From contig CAWIHZ010000004.1 of NCBI GenBank assembly GCA_963835955.1, positions 62,001 through 126,000 on the forward strand: a stretch of 64,000 bases of DNA, written 5' to 3'. The notes beneath the pieces are model-generated. The model saw nothing but the letters and a program-made list of their open reading frames with translations, ran no database searches and was not told the origin of the DNA. The position numbers and the translations under genes were made by a program. Shown here piece after piece: positions 44,163 through 51,034 of the stretch; the stretch's first letter is position 1, and each line of letters begins with the position of its first letter. Source of the DNA: Roseiarcus sp963835955 (GTDB taxonomy: Bacteria; Pseudomonadota; Alphaproteobacteria; Rhizobiales; Beijerinckiaceae).

Positions 44163-44225
44163 GTTACGCGTCACCGTAATTGCGTAATTGGTCACCGCGT
44201 GAAGGGCGCTACGGAGTGACCAATT
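44163..44225. terminator. inverted repeat between convergent genes, with MITE-end-like sequence
   Basis: AATTGGTCAC (44186-44195) faces GTGACCAATT (44216-44225), a perfect 10-bp stem between two convergent genes, so a bidirectional terminator is plausible. Just to its left, GTTACGCGTCACCGTAAT (44163-44180) joins the two ends of the MITE family described below without its interior. Confidence 0.45.
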
Positions 44226-44315
44226 TCTTAACTTCGCCGACGATGCGGGTGATGGCGGAAACTGGCCGTTTCCCGCCCGACAGCTATCCGGCAACGAACC
44301 TACAGAAGCGGACGT

Positions 44316-44969
44316 TTATTCGTTCTCCTGGCGCCCGAGCACGACGTGCGTTGCGAGGTCTGTGGCAGTGGATTCCATCACGCGGTAGCCGAGGGCAGGG
44401 AGATCCAAGCCCTCGAACATCGCCTCGCCCCGTCCGAGCAGGACAGGCGAAAGCGCAAAGTGCAGTTCATCGATCAGGCCGGCCTGCAGGTATTGGCGAA
44501 CGGTCGAGACGCCACCTCCGATCTTGACGTCACGTGCTCCCGCGGCGTCGCGTGCGTGCTCGAGCGCGGCGTGGATCCCGTCCGTGACGAAGTGGAACGT
44601 GGTGCCGCCCTCCATTGCGATCGGCTCGCGGGCGTGGTGCGTCAGGACGAACGTCGGAGCGTGATAGGGCGGATTGTCTCCCCACCAGCCCTTCCAGCTG
44701 TCGTCCAGCCATTCCCCGCGCACAGGACCGAACATGTTCCGGCCAAGGATGAAGGCGCCGAAGCCCTCCATCGACCGGTGGGCAAAGGTCTCGTCCACGC
44801 CCTCCGAGCCACCGCCGTCGCCGAACATGGCCTTGAACGTCTTCGTTCCGAAGAACCAGCTGTGGAGCTCCGTCCCGCGCTTTCCCAGAGGATCCCGAAG
44901 ACTCTGTTCCGGGCCCGCGCCGAACCCGTCCAGGGACACCGAAAACGCCGCGACTCTAACACGTCCCAC
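44316..44969 (-). CDS. dihydrofolate-reductase-like protein (RibD C-terminal domain family)
   Basis: 217 residues. Marks of the family are VRVAAFSVSLDGFGAGPEQS, FGAFILGRNMFGP, TFVLTHHAREP, the cofactor segment DVKIGGGVSTVRQYLQAGLIDELHFALSPVLLGRGE, and a closing ATHVVLGR. These are NADPH-binding reductases of unknown substrate. The GTG at 44969 with AGGAGG five bases upstream matches the usual family start (V/M-G-x-VRVAAFS); longer frames are rejected. Convergent with the PuuE-like gene. Confidence 0.85.
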   Translation of the reverse strand: MGRVRVAAFSVSLDGFGAGPEQSLRDPLGKRGTELHSWFFGTKTFKAMFGDGGGSEGVDETFAHRSMEGFGAFILGRNMFGPVRGEWLDDSWKGWWGDNPPYHAPTFVLTHHAREPIAMEGGTTFHFVTDGIHAALEHARDAAGARDVKIGGGVSTVRQYLQAGLIDELHFALSPVLLGRGEAMFEGLDLPALGYRVMESTATDLATHVVLGRQENE

Positions 44970-45120
44970 CCTAGCCTCCTCTACTGCTTGCAACATGCTG
45001 CCTTGCTGGACTCGTGTCTGCAATCGGGAAGCACTAGCGCGGCGATGCACGGCGAGTTTTGAATTACGGGGACACGCCCGTCTTTACCAGAATGCCGCGC
45101 GCCCATGCTAATCGTCGCCC

Positions 45121-45355
45121 ATGACCCGCATCGCCCGCGCCGTCGTTCCCGGCCTGCCGCATCACGTCACGTGAGCGCGGCGCCCGGCGGGAGCGCGTCT
45201 TCTTCGAGGAGGGCGACTATGCGCTCTATCGCGACTGGCTCGGCGAATCCTGCCGCCGCTTCGGCGTCGAAGTCTCAAGCCTATTGCCAGATGCCGAACC
45301 ACGTCCATCTGATCCTGACGCCGGCGGACGGCGAAGCGGAGGCCGCCGCCTTCGC
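45121..45355 (+). pseudogene. REP-associated tyrosine transposase (RAYT) remnant
   Basis: A Y1-transposase relative broken by two +1 frameshifts. Frame one gives MTRIARAVVPGLPHHVT then a stop. Frame two gives RGARRERVFFEEGDYALYRDW and LGESCRRFGVEV. Frame three gives AYCQMPNHVHLILTPADGE, with the HxH metal motif. The catalytic Tyr region is lost. It ends about 45 bases before MITE copy A. RAYTs normally act on REP palindromes. Confidence 0.8.
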
Positions 45356-45400
45356 GCCGCTTGAGACGGAGCGAGCTGATCGGCCGGCCGCTAGGATCGC

Positions 45401-45494
45401 GGTTACGGTGACGCTGAATTCAACTCTGGCGGCTTGGCCTGCAATCGATCCAAGCGAAATTCATCGCGAAAATGAATGCACCGTCACCGTAACC
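45401..45494 (+). repeat. MITE-like element, copy A (intact)
   Basis: 94 bases bounded by GGTTACGGTGACG and CGTCACCGTAACC. The inverted repeats extend about 20 bases inwards (to GCATTCA / TGAATGC in the other copies). The interior GCGGCTTGGCCTGCAATCGA is shared with copies B, C and D. The uninterrupted right end shows the empty IS target GCACCGTCACCGTAACC. It forms the left border of the AT-rich gene at 45514-46191. Confidence 0.85.
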
Positions 45495-45513
45495 CCCCCT
45501 CTGCGCCGGTAGG

Positions 45514-46191
45514 TTATTCTTCAATCATGCATAGGCCAGTCGTTTTGTTCCGTTTAAGACAAATTGCGTTTTTAGTTGTATCACCCAGCTTAGTGCATTC
45601 CCCATTCTCGTACTCAATGCACTCTGGCTGATGTATTGCTTTGTGAGACTTTGCTTTCTTACCATTTATAATGGCGTCCAGCTTTTGCTTATCTGATAAG
45701 CTTCTATTCGGCGTTTCATACCCTCCGTCGTATTTTAATTCAATGTCACTCATTGATGATTGGTCGCACTCGAACCACATATTTATTGGATACATATCCA
45801 ACTGTAATACGTGGAGTCTCCACCCGGGCAGATTATTGCTATTGCTCTGCCCATTATCCCAATATAAATGTATTCTTGGTCCTTTAAGTTCTGTAAAACT
45901 TGCCGTAGTATCTATTCCCTTTTTACTTTCATTCATTACTTGCCTAACATTATACGAAAATTTCACTAGATTGTAGAGTTCTCGTTCTCCTTGGTTACCA
46001 ATCCTAACTATCGCTTGATAAGAAGGATAGGCGATGAAGACAAAAACTTGCGGCTTTGCATCCACATCGTCATTCTGACAAACGAACGCGGTATCAGGCA
46101 GATCATCCCACTCTGGGTGTAGCAGAAACGAGGAAGCAGAAGAAGTAGTGAGGAGAAGCGCAGTTATCCCAGCTATACATGCCGTCTTCAT
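45514..46191 (-). CDS. AT-rich predicted secreted protein, unknown family
   Basis: 225 residues with a signal peptide (KTACIAGITALLLTTSSASS). The mature part has an early segment HPEWDDLPDTAFVCQNDD, a beta-rich middle (QVFVFIAYPSYQAIVRIGNQGERELYNLVKF), and a Cys- and Lys-rich tail (PECIEYENGECTKLG, NAICLKRNKTTGLCMIEE). Five or six Cys suggest disulfides. I recognise no family. Base composition is strongly AT-rich and codon use is unlike every neighbour, so the gene is foreign. It is bracketed by MITE copies A and B. The start at 46191 follows GGAGTAG; longer frames run into the flank. Confidence 0.75.
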   Translation of the reverse strand: MKTACIAGITALLLTTSSASSFLLHPEWDDLPDTAFVCQNDDVDAKPQVFVFIAYPSYQAIVRIGNQGERELYNLVKFSYNVRQVMNESKKGIDTTASFTELKGPRIHLYWDNGQSNSNNLPGWRLHVLQLDMYPINMWFECDQSSMSDIELKYDGGYETPNRSLSDKQKLDAIINGKKAKSHKAIHQPECIEYENGECTKLGDTTKNAICLKRNKTTGLCMIEE

Positions 46192-46439
46192 CTTACTACT
46201 CCGGTTATGGTTCTGACCTTCGTCGGGGACGCACCGATAAACTCCACCGCCGGCGACGAGCAAGCCCATAATTGCATGCCCACAAATCTCCAACTTACCT
46301 GGGGTTACGGTGACGCCGCATTCAACTCTGGCGGCTTGGCCTGCAATCGATCCAAGCGAAATTCATCGCGAAAATGAATGCACCGTCATGTCTGGACGGC
46401 GCCCGCTGTCAAGGGGGTCTTTGAGGTTTTGGGGGATCG

Positions 46440-46630
46440 GGGGTGCGGTCATGTCTTCGGCCTTTTTGCACGGAACCATAAGCGTCCGCTGGCCCTGATG
46501 TTGTCCGCTGATCCGTTGCCGCTATCACCGTAACGCGCTCAATTGGGCGCAGACAGTATGCCGGGCTTCAGGATCAATCCGCTTTCCTGCGCATCACCTC
46601 GTGGTCACCCTCGAGTTGTTTGCCGCGCGG
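46440..46630 (-). ncRNA. candidate bridge RNA of IS copy 1
   Basis: Noncoding 3' end of the element read in transposase sense. Target loop (46509-46576): outer stem TGATCC/GGATCA. The left guide (complement of GACAGTA, 46552-46558) reads UACUGUC and pairs with the target's left half CACCGTC allowing two G-U. An apical GCGC/GCGC hairpin (46535-46550) follows. The right guide is TCACCGTAAC (46525-46534), identical to core plus right target over 10 bases. Donor loop: TCATGTCT (46449-46456) equals core plus the element's left end. Order and strand sense fit the IS110-family bridge-RNA scheme. Ends of the RNA are guesses. Confidence 0.65.
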
Positions 46631-46668
46631 CGCTTTTTAAGGCGGCGTGGCGGTCCGAAACCGGCGAG

Positions 46669-47709
46669 TTAGGCCGAAAGCCCTCGGTAGTTCGTCTGCG
46701 ACTTCAGCAACGCGAAGACGATGCGCGCCAATTTGTTGGCCAGCGCCACGGCGACCAGCTTGAAGGGCTTCTTCTCGATCAGCCTCTTGGCCCACATCCG
46801 CAGCGGGTCGCCATGGGGTTTGCGATGGAACAGCACGGCGTGCGCGCCCACGACCAGCAATTTGCGCAAGTACCGGTTGCCCATCTTCGAGATGCGCCCC
46901 AGCCGCTCCTTGCCGCCGCTCGAATGCTGGCGCGGCGTCAGGCCGAGGAAGGCGGCGAACTCGCGCGGCCCCTCGAACCCCGAGACATCGGGGACGCTGG
47001 CCGCGATCGCCGTGGCGGTGATCGGCCCGATGCCGGGAATGGTCATCAGCCGGCGCGCTGTCGCATCCGTCCGAGCGGCCGCGAGAAACGTCTTGTCGAG
47101 CCGATCGATCGCCTCGTCGAGCCGATGCAATTGATGAACCAGCTCCGTCAGCGCCGCGCAAACCTCGATCGGGATTGTCTGGTCGCAAGCTTCGATCATA
47201 TCGGCGAGTTGGCGCGCATGGCGCGGCCCTTGCGCCGCGATCAGCCCCACCTCGCCAAGATGCCCTCGAAGCCCATTGAGCAATTGCGTGCGCTGCGCCA
47301 CCAGCATCTCGCGCGCCTTGTGGCGCATCAAATCGGCCTGGTTGACGACCGAGCGCACCGGCACGAAACGCATCGAGGGCCGCGAAACCGCCTCGCAGAT
47401 CGCCGCCGCGTCCGCCGCGTCGTTCTTCTGCCGGCGCACATAGGGCTTCACGTAAGCCGGCGGCATCATCCGCGCGTCATGGCCCAGTTTGATCAACGCG
47501 CGCGCCCAATGATGGGCCGACCCGCACGCCTCCAGACCGACCAGGCATTTGGGCAGGCCCGAGAAGAACGCCAGCAACTTGTCGCGCCTGACCGACTTGT
47601 TGAAAACGACCCTGCCCGCGACATCGACGCCGTGGACCTGGAAGACGTGCTTGGCCAGATCAAGACCAACCCGCGTGACAGACGAGAATTCGGTGATAGA
47701 TTTTCCCAT
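46669..47709 (-). CDS. IS110-family (IS1111 group) transposase, copy 1
   Basis: 346 residues, normal family length. The N-terminal RuvC-like DEDD domain has D17 in VGLDLAKHVFQ, E60 in VGLEACGSAHHW, and D97/D100 in KNDAADAAAI. A helical linker follows. The C-terminal Tnp_IS116/IS110/IS902 domain has IPGIGPITATAIAASV and the catalytic-Ser segment LTPRQHSSGGKERLGRISKMGNRYLR. The start at 47709 follows GGAG; a longer frame reaches the IS end. It differs from copy 2 (51956-52996) at about eight residues. It recombines circular element and target under guidance of an element-encoded RNA in studied relatives. Confidence 0.95.
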   Translation of the reverse strand: MGKSITEFSSVTRVGLDLAKHVFQVHGVDVAGRVVFNKSVRRDKLLAFFSGLPKCLVGLEACGSAHHWARALIKLGHDARMMPPAYVKPYVRRQKNDAADAAAICEAVSRPSMRFVPVRSVVNQADLMRHKAREMLVAQRTQLLNGLRGHLGEVGLIAAQGPRHARQLADMIEACDQTIPIEVCAALTELVHQLHRLDEAIDRLDKTFLAAARTDATARRLMTIPGIGPITATAIAASVPDVSGFEGPREFAAFLGLTPRQHSSGGKERLGRISKMGNRYLRKLLVVGAHAVLFHRKPHGDPLRMWAKRLIEKKPFKLVAVALANKLARIVFALLKSQTNYRGLSA

Positions 47710-47984
47710 GGACGGCGCTCCTTCAAATGGTCGCTCTAACGACAACCATTTTGGCACGGTTCAAATCCAGAACCAGATGCCGTGCGGGCGCCGTCCACAC
47801 CATCACCGTAACCCGGGGCAAGTGACCGTAATTCTGGCCTTATCGAACTGGATGACGGCGACAGGAGCAACATTTACGCTATCGCCGTCGACCGTCTCGC
47901 CGCCAAGGAGCCGGAAAACATGCATGTGTCATGTCTGGACGGCGCCCCTTGGTCAAGGGTTGCTTTGAAGCTGTTGCGAACGTC

Positions 47985-48170
47985 TCGGGCGCGGTCATGT
48001 CTACGGCCTGTTGATGCGGGAAGGAAAAGCCCGCTGGCCCTGATGAAGATCCGCATGGCTCTTCGCCCCAATCACCGTAGCGCGCTCAATTCGGCGCGGA
48101 CACATGCACGGGCTTAAAAGCCTTCGCCGTTGGTTCACATCACTTCGTCGGCGCCCTCGATTGCGTTCGC
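47985..48170 (-). ncRNA. candidate bridge RNA of the second IS
   Basis: Same layout as in the first IS. Target loop 48057-48122: outer stem GGCTC/AAGCC (one G-U) plus inner GCCC/GGGC. The left guide is the complement of GACACATGCA (48099-48108) and equals the left target TGCATGTGTC over 10 of 10 bases. Apical GCGC hairpin. The right guide TCACCGTA (48072-48079) matches the right target TCAACGTT at six of eight. Donor guides: TCATGTCT (47995-48002), identical to the left junction, and TTGATG (48011-48016), complement of the right junction CATCAA. Confidence 0.65.
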
Positions 48171-48207
48171 CTTGCGGCGGAAACTCCCCTTGAAGAGCCT
48201 CTTTGGT

Positions 48208-49281
48208 CTATGCCGCGACCGGACGGTCGTCGTACTGGCCGCCCCTGGTCATCAGCGCGTAGACGATCCGCGCGACCTTGTTGGCGAGCGCGACCGCGGT
48301 CAGCTTGAACTTGTATGTGACCGTCTTGCGCTCGAGCAACCCGCTCGCCCACCGACGCAGGGCGTCGTTATGGCCCTGGCGGTGGCGAAGCGTGGCGCAG
48401 GCGCCCACCACCAGCAGCTTGCGCAGGTAGCGGTCGCCCATCTTGGTGATGCGCCCGAGCCGCTCCTTGCCCCCGGTCGAACTCTGGCGCGGGGTGAGGC
48501 CAAGGAAGGCTGCGAACTCGCGCCCCGAGGCGAAGGCCCTCATGTCCTGGATGGTGGCCGTGATCGCCGAGGCGGTGACCGGGCCGACGCCGGGAATGGT
48601 CATCAGCCGCCGGGCGGTCTCGTCGGCCTTGACCGAGGCCGCAAGCTCCTTGTCGATCGCTGCGATCGCCTCGTCGAGCGCGTCGATCTGGCCGACGAGC
48701 GGACGAAGCGCCGCGCGCACGCAATCGGGGACCACGACCTCGCCGCTGTCGTCGAAGCCGTCGGCGGCAAGGCGCTTGAGGTCATAGGCGTGATGCGCGC
48801 CCTGCGGCGCGACCACGCCGATCTCGGCCATGTGCCCGCGCAATGCGTTGATGAGCGACGTGCGTTGGCCGGCGAGCAACTCCCGCGCCCGGTGGCGCAT
48901 CAGCTCGGCCTGGTTCTGAATTGAGCGCACCGGAACGAACCGCTGGCCTGGCCGGCCCGCCGCCTCGCAGATCGCCGCCGCGTCGGCCGCGTCGTTCTTG
49001 TTGCGCCGGACATAAGGCTTCACATGCGCCGGCGGGATCAGCTTGACCTCGTGCCCAAGCGCCAGCAACTGACGCGCCCAGTGATGGGCCGAGGAGCAGG
49101 CCTCCATCGCCACCACGCACGGCGGCAATTCGGTAAAGAAAGCGACGAGCCGGCCGCGCGTTAGCTTGCGCGCGACGACAATTTCCCCCTTCGCGTCGAC
49201 GGCGTGAACCTGAAAGACCTTCTTCGCCAGATCGAGCCCGACCAGCGTGACAACGGCGATATTCCGGATAGACTTGGCCAT
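48208..49281 (-). CDS. IS110-family (IS1111 group) transposase, second type
   Basis: 357 residues. DEDD domain: LVGLDLAKKVFQVHAVD, VAMEACSSAHHWARQL, RRNKNDAADAAAICEA. C-terminal domain: IPGVGPVTASAITATI and LTPRQSSTGGKERLGRITKMGDRYLRKLLVVGA, with the catalytic Ser. Clearly homologous to the transposases at 46669 and 51956 but with many substitutions and a longer C-terminal part (LLERKTVTYKFKLTAVALANK). The start ATG 49281 matches the family beginning; a longer frame extends outside the element. Confidence 0.95.
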   Translation of the reverse strand: MAKSIRNIAVVTLVGLDLAKKVFQVHAVDAKGEIVVARKLTRGRLVAFFTELPPCVVAMEACSSAHHWARQLLALGHEVKLIPPAHVKPYVRRNKNDAADAAAICEAAGRPGQRFVPVRSIQNQAELMRHRARELLAGQRTSLINALRGHMAEIGVVAPQGAHHAYDLKRLAADGFDDSGEVVVPDCVRAALRPLVGQIDALDEAIAAIDKELAASVKADETARRLMTIPGVGPVTASAITATIQDMRAFASGREFAAFLGLTPRQSSTGGKERLGRITKMGDRYLRKLLVVGACATLRHRQGHNDALRRWASGLLERKTVTYKFKLTAVALANKVARIVYALMTRGGQYDDRPVAA

Positions 49282-49591
49282 GGACGGCTTCCCTTTCAGA
49301 TGGGTTGGTGACAACGACCATCTTGGCACAGTCGATGCCGTTCGGGGCGCCGTCCACCCCATCAACGTTAATCCGCGGACGGAGCATTTCCGTAAACGAA
49401 AGATTATTGGGCCCGCGACTCCAAACGGAGATTGTTGGGCCGGCAACTCAAGGCAATGAATTGGCGGCGAATTATTTTGTGATGGAACATTCTCGACCGC
49501 CAAGAATTGTGGTGAGGATGAGCCGCAGGCGTTCAAGCAATCCCTTAAAGTTCAACGCATTACGTCTGCGCTGATCTTAGAGGAGGCGAAA

Positions 49592-50275
49592 ATGCTTAAG
49601 ACCCTCGCTTATGCGACACTGCTCAGCACCGCGCTTGCAGGGTCCGGCGCGCTGGCGCAATCGCCCGGCGGCGCCGGCAATCCGGCCGCTCCGATGAACC
49701 GTCCGGCCCAAGCCCAGCTTGGTCAGAAGTCCGACGCCCAGCCGACCAAGAGCCAGGCCGGGGCGGCCATTTCCCAAGCGCCTGCAAGCGTCACGTTCGT
49801 GACCAGACAGGACGTCGATCAGTGGCGCGCGCCGAAGCTGGTGGGAGTCCCGGTCTACGGCCCGGACAACAAGCAAATCGGAAAGATCGAGGACATATTG
49901 ATCAGCCATGAGGGAGCGGCCCAAACCGTCGTCATCGGCATCGGTGGATTCCTCGGGTTTGGAGAGAAGAGCGTCGCGGCGCCGTTCGCCGCGATTCAAT
50001 GGCGAACCGAACCCAGGAAGGTTCTAGCGGCGGAACACCCGCCGGCCAACCCAGTCGCATCGACCTCAGGGCAGCCCGCCGGGCCGCCGCCGATGAAGGA
50101 GCTGGACCCCGCCGCCACCGAGGCGAGCCAGGGCTATCCCGACAAGGCGATCCTCGGCGTGACCCTGGCGCAGTTGAAGTCCGCGCCAGACTTCCACTAT
50201 GCGCCGAGTCCATTCGCCGAGCTCGATTCGCGGTCCGCGAGCGGCAGCGCGGCGATGCGAAAGGCGACTCCATGA
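49592..50275 (+). CDS. exported PRC-barrel-domain protein
   Basis: 227 residues. Signal peptide (LKTLAYATLLSTALAGSGALAQ), then a Pro/Gln-rich linker (about 25-70). A PRC-barrel unit follows (about 75-135): QWRAPKLVGVPVYGPDNKQIGKIEDILISHEGAAQTVVIGIGGFLGFGEKSVAAPF. The C-terminus PDKAILGVTLAQLKSAPDFHYAP is common in rhizobial periplasmic PRC proteins. Function unknown; envelope stress is a frequent association. AGAGGAGG upstream of the ATG. Confidence 0.85.
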   Translation: MLKTLAYATLLSTALAGSGALAQSPGGAGNPAAPMNRPAQAQLGQKSDAQPTKSQAGAAISQAPASVTFVTRQDVDQWRAPKLVGVPVYGPDNKQIGKIEDILISHEGAAQTVVIGIGGFLGFGEKSVAAPFAAIQWRTEPRKVLAAEHPPANPVASTSGQPAGPPPMKELDPAATEASQGYPDKAILGVTLAQLKSAPDFHYAPSPFAELDSRSASGSAAMRKATP

Positions 50276-50416
50276 TCGGCCTCGGCGCGGCGCCGGGTGA
50301 ATGATCCCGTCGACGCTCCGGGACGGCTGCGAAACAGCCCTGACGCTGCTCTTTGCAGTCGCAGCCGGAGCGTCACGTCCGCCGCGGATCGTCAACACGT
50401 CCGAAAGGAGGGCGTC

Positions 50417-50833
50417 ATGAAAGCTGCATGGTTCGGCGCGGCCCTCTCGACCGCGCTGCTAACCGGATTTTGCGCGCATGCGCAGGACGCCGGGGTCTTC
50501 GACAAGTGGCTCAATCGGGATTCGCCGGAGTGCTTGCCCGTCTCCGAACTCAAGTCGGTGTCGAAGGTGACGGACTTGACTCCCGAGCAGTTCCAATTCG
50601 TTCGCGCGTTCTATGTCGCGCTTCCCCCGATTTCACGGACCTTGCCGCCGGGCGATCACGCGATCATCGCGATTTCGGGCGGCGACGTCATGCTGGCGCT
50701 GGTCGCCGACGGCCAGGCATGCTCACGTTTCCGCGCGCCCGACTTCATCCTGGCGATGGTGATCGAGGTCGGCGAGGGCAAGACTGGCCACCTCCTCGGC
50801 ACGCCGGCGAGCTGGACGCCGCCGCGCGACTGA
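50417..50833 (+). CDS. hypothetical exported protein
   Basis: 138 residues with a signal peptide (KAAWFGAALSTALLTGFCAHAQ, cleavage after AHA-Q). The mature part (WLNRDSPECLPVSELKSVSKVTDLTPEQFQFVRAFYVALPP, DHAIIAISGGDVMLALVADGQACSRF) has two Cys and a compact alpha/beta look. No family recognised. AAAGGAGGG upstream of the ATG supports the start at 50417. It follows the PRC-barrel gene on the same strand with about 140 bases between. Confidence 0.65.
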   Translation: MKAAWFGAALSTALLTGFCAHAQDAGVFDKWLNRDSPECLPVSELKSVSKVTDLTPEQFQFVRAFYVALPPISRTLPPGDHAIIAISGGDVMLALVADGQACSRFRAPDFILAMVIEVGEGKTGHLLGTPASWTPPRD

Positions 50834-50896
50834 GGGGCCGTTGACCTTGGGCCTGTTTCGGGGCTGCCGTCTTCACGTTACGCGTTACGGTGACGC

Positions 50897-50987
50897 GTTA
50901 CGGTGACGCTGCATTCAACTCTGGCGGCTTGGCCTGCAATCGACCCAAGCGAAATTCATCGCGAAAATGAATGCAACGTCACCGTAA
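50897..50987 (+). repeat. MITE-like element, copy C (intact)
   Basis: 91 bases, GTTACGGTGACGCTG to ACGTCACCGTAA. The right end has GCAACGTCACCGTAAT, an empty IS target with one change. To the left the end sequence is partly repeated in tandem (CGTTACGGTGACG at 50883-50895 and again from 50896). Left border of the gene at 51035-51445. Confidence 0.85.
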
Positions 50988-51034
50988 TCCCAATCAAATC
51001 CAAACAGTCCTGAACAAGCCAGTGGCCTAACGCG

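Larger units (their letters stand above)
46389..47802 (-). mobile_element. IS1111-type (IS110 family) insertion sequence, copy 1
   Basis: 1414 bases from TGTCTGGACGG to CACACCA. Sub-terminal inverted repeats GGACGGCGCCCGC (46394-46406) and GCGGGCGCCGTCC (47784-47796) match exactly over 13 bases and lie 5-6 bases inside the ends, as in the IS1111 group. TCA is present at both junctions (46386-46388 and 47803-47805) and once in the empty site, so it is the exchange core rather than a typical duplication. One transposase gene, with about 280 noncoding bases on its 3' side. Confidence 0.9.
46303..47813 (+). repeat. MITE-like element, copy B, split by an IS1111-type element
   Basis: The left 86 bases (46303-46388) match copy A up to GCACCGTCA. 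The right end TCACCGTAACC (47803-47813) follows after the 1414-base insertion sequence. Removing 46389-47802 and one TCA restores a complete MITE. Confidence 0.85.
47932..49361 (-). mobile_element. second IS1111-type insertion sequence, distinct but related
   Basis: 1430 bases from TGTCTGGACGG to CACCCCA. Exact sub-terminal inverted repeats GGACGGCGCCCC (47937-47948) and GGGGCGCCGTCC (49344-49355). TCA occurs at both junctions (47929-47931, 49362-49364). The left end shares TGTCTGGACGGCGCCC with the other IS, but the transposase is clearly diverged. The target is not a MITE: the joined site is TGCATGTG-TCA-ACGTTAATCC. Confidence 0.88.
47812..49574 (+). pseudogene. open frame apparently split by the second IS
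   Basis: From the right end of MITE B the frame reads ...GLIELDDGDRSNIYAIAVDRL and AAKEPENMHVS up to the TCA at 47929-47931. After removal of the IS plus one TCA it continues in frame at 49365 as TLIRGRSISVNERLLGPRL, to a stop at 49574: 110 codons in all. I recognise no family, and the 5' end is cut by the MITE. The in-frame join supports the IS boundaries but may be chance. Confidence 0.3.

Noticed and set aside
45105..45512. 135-codon frame through the RAYT remnant and MITE A
   Set aside because: It mixes frames of a decayed transposase with the MITE; the shared tail in other MITE copies is noncoding.
46384..46390. Classical target-site duplication for the IS elements
   Set aside because: Only TCA is shared by both junctions, and it is present once in the empty site. 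This fits a recombination core, as in the IS110 family, rather than a duplication from staggered cuts.
46543..47739. 398-codon plus-strand frame (also 51830-53026) opposite the IS transposases
   Set aside because: Antisense shadow of the transposase; Arg/His-rich and without a family.
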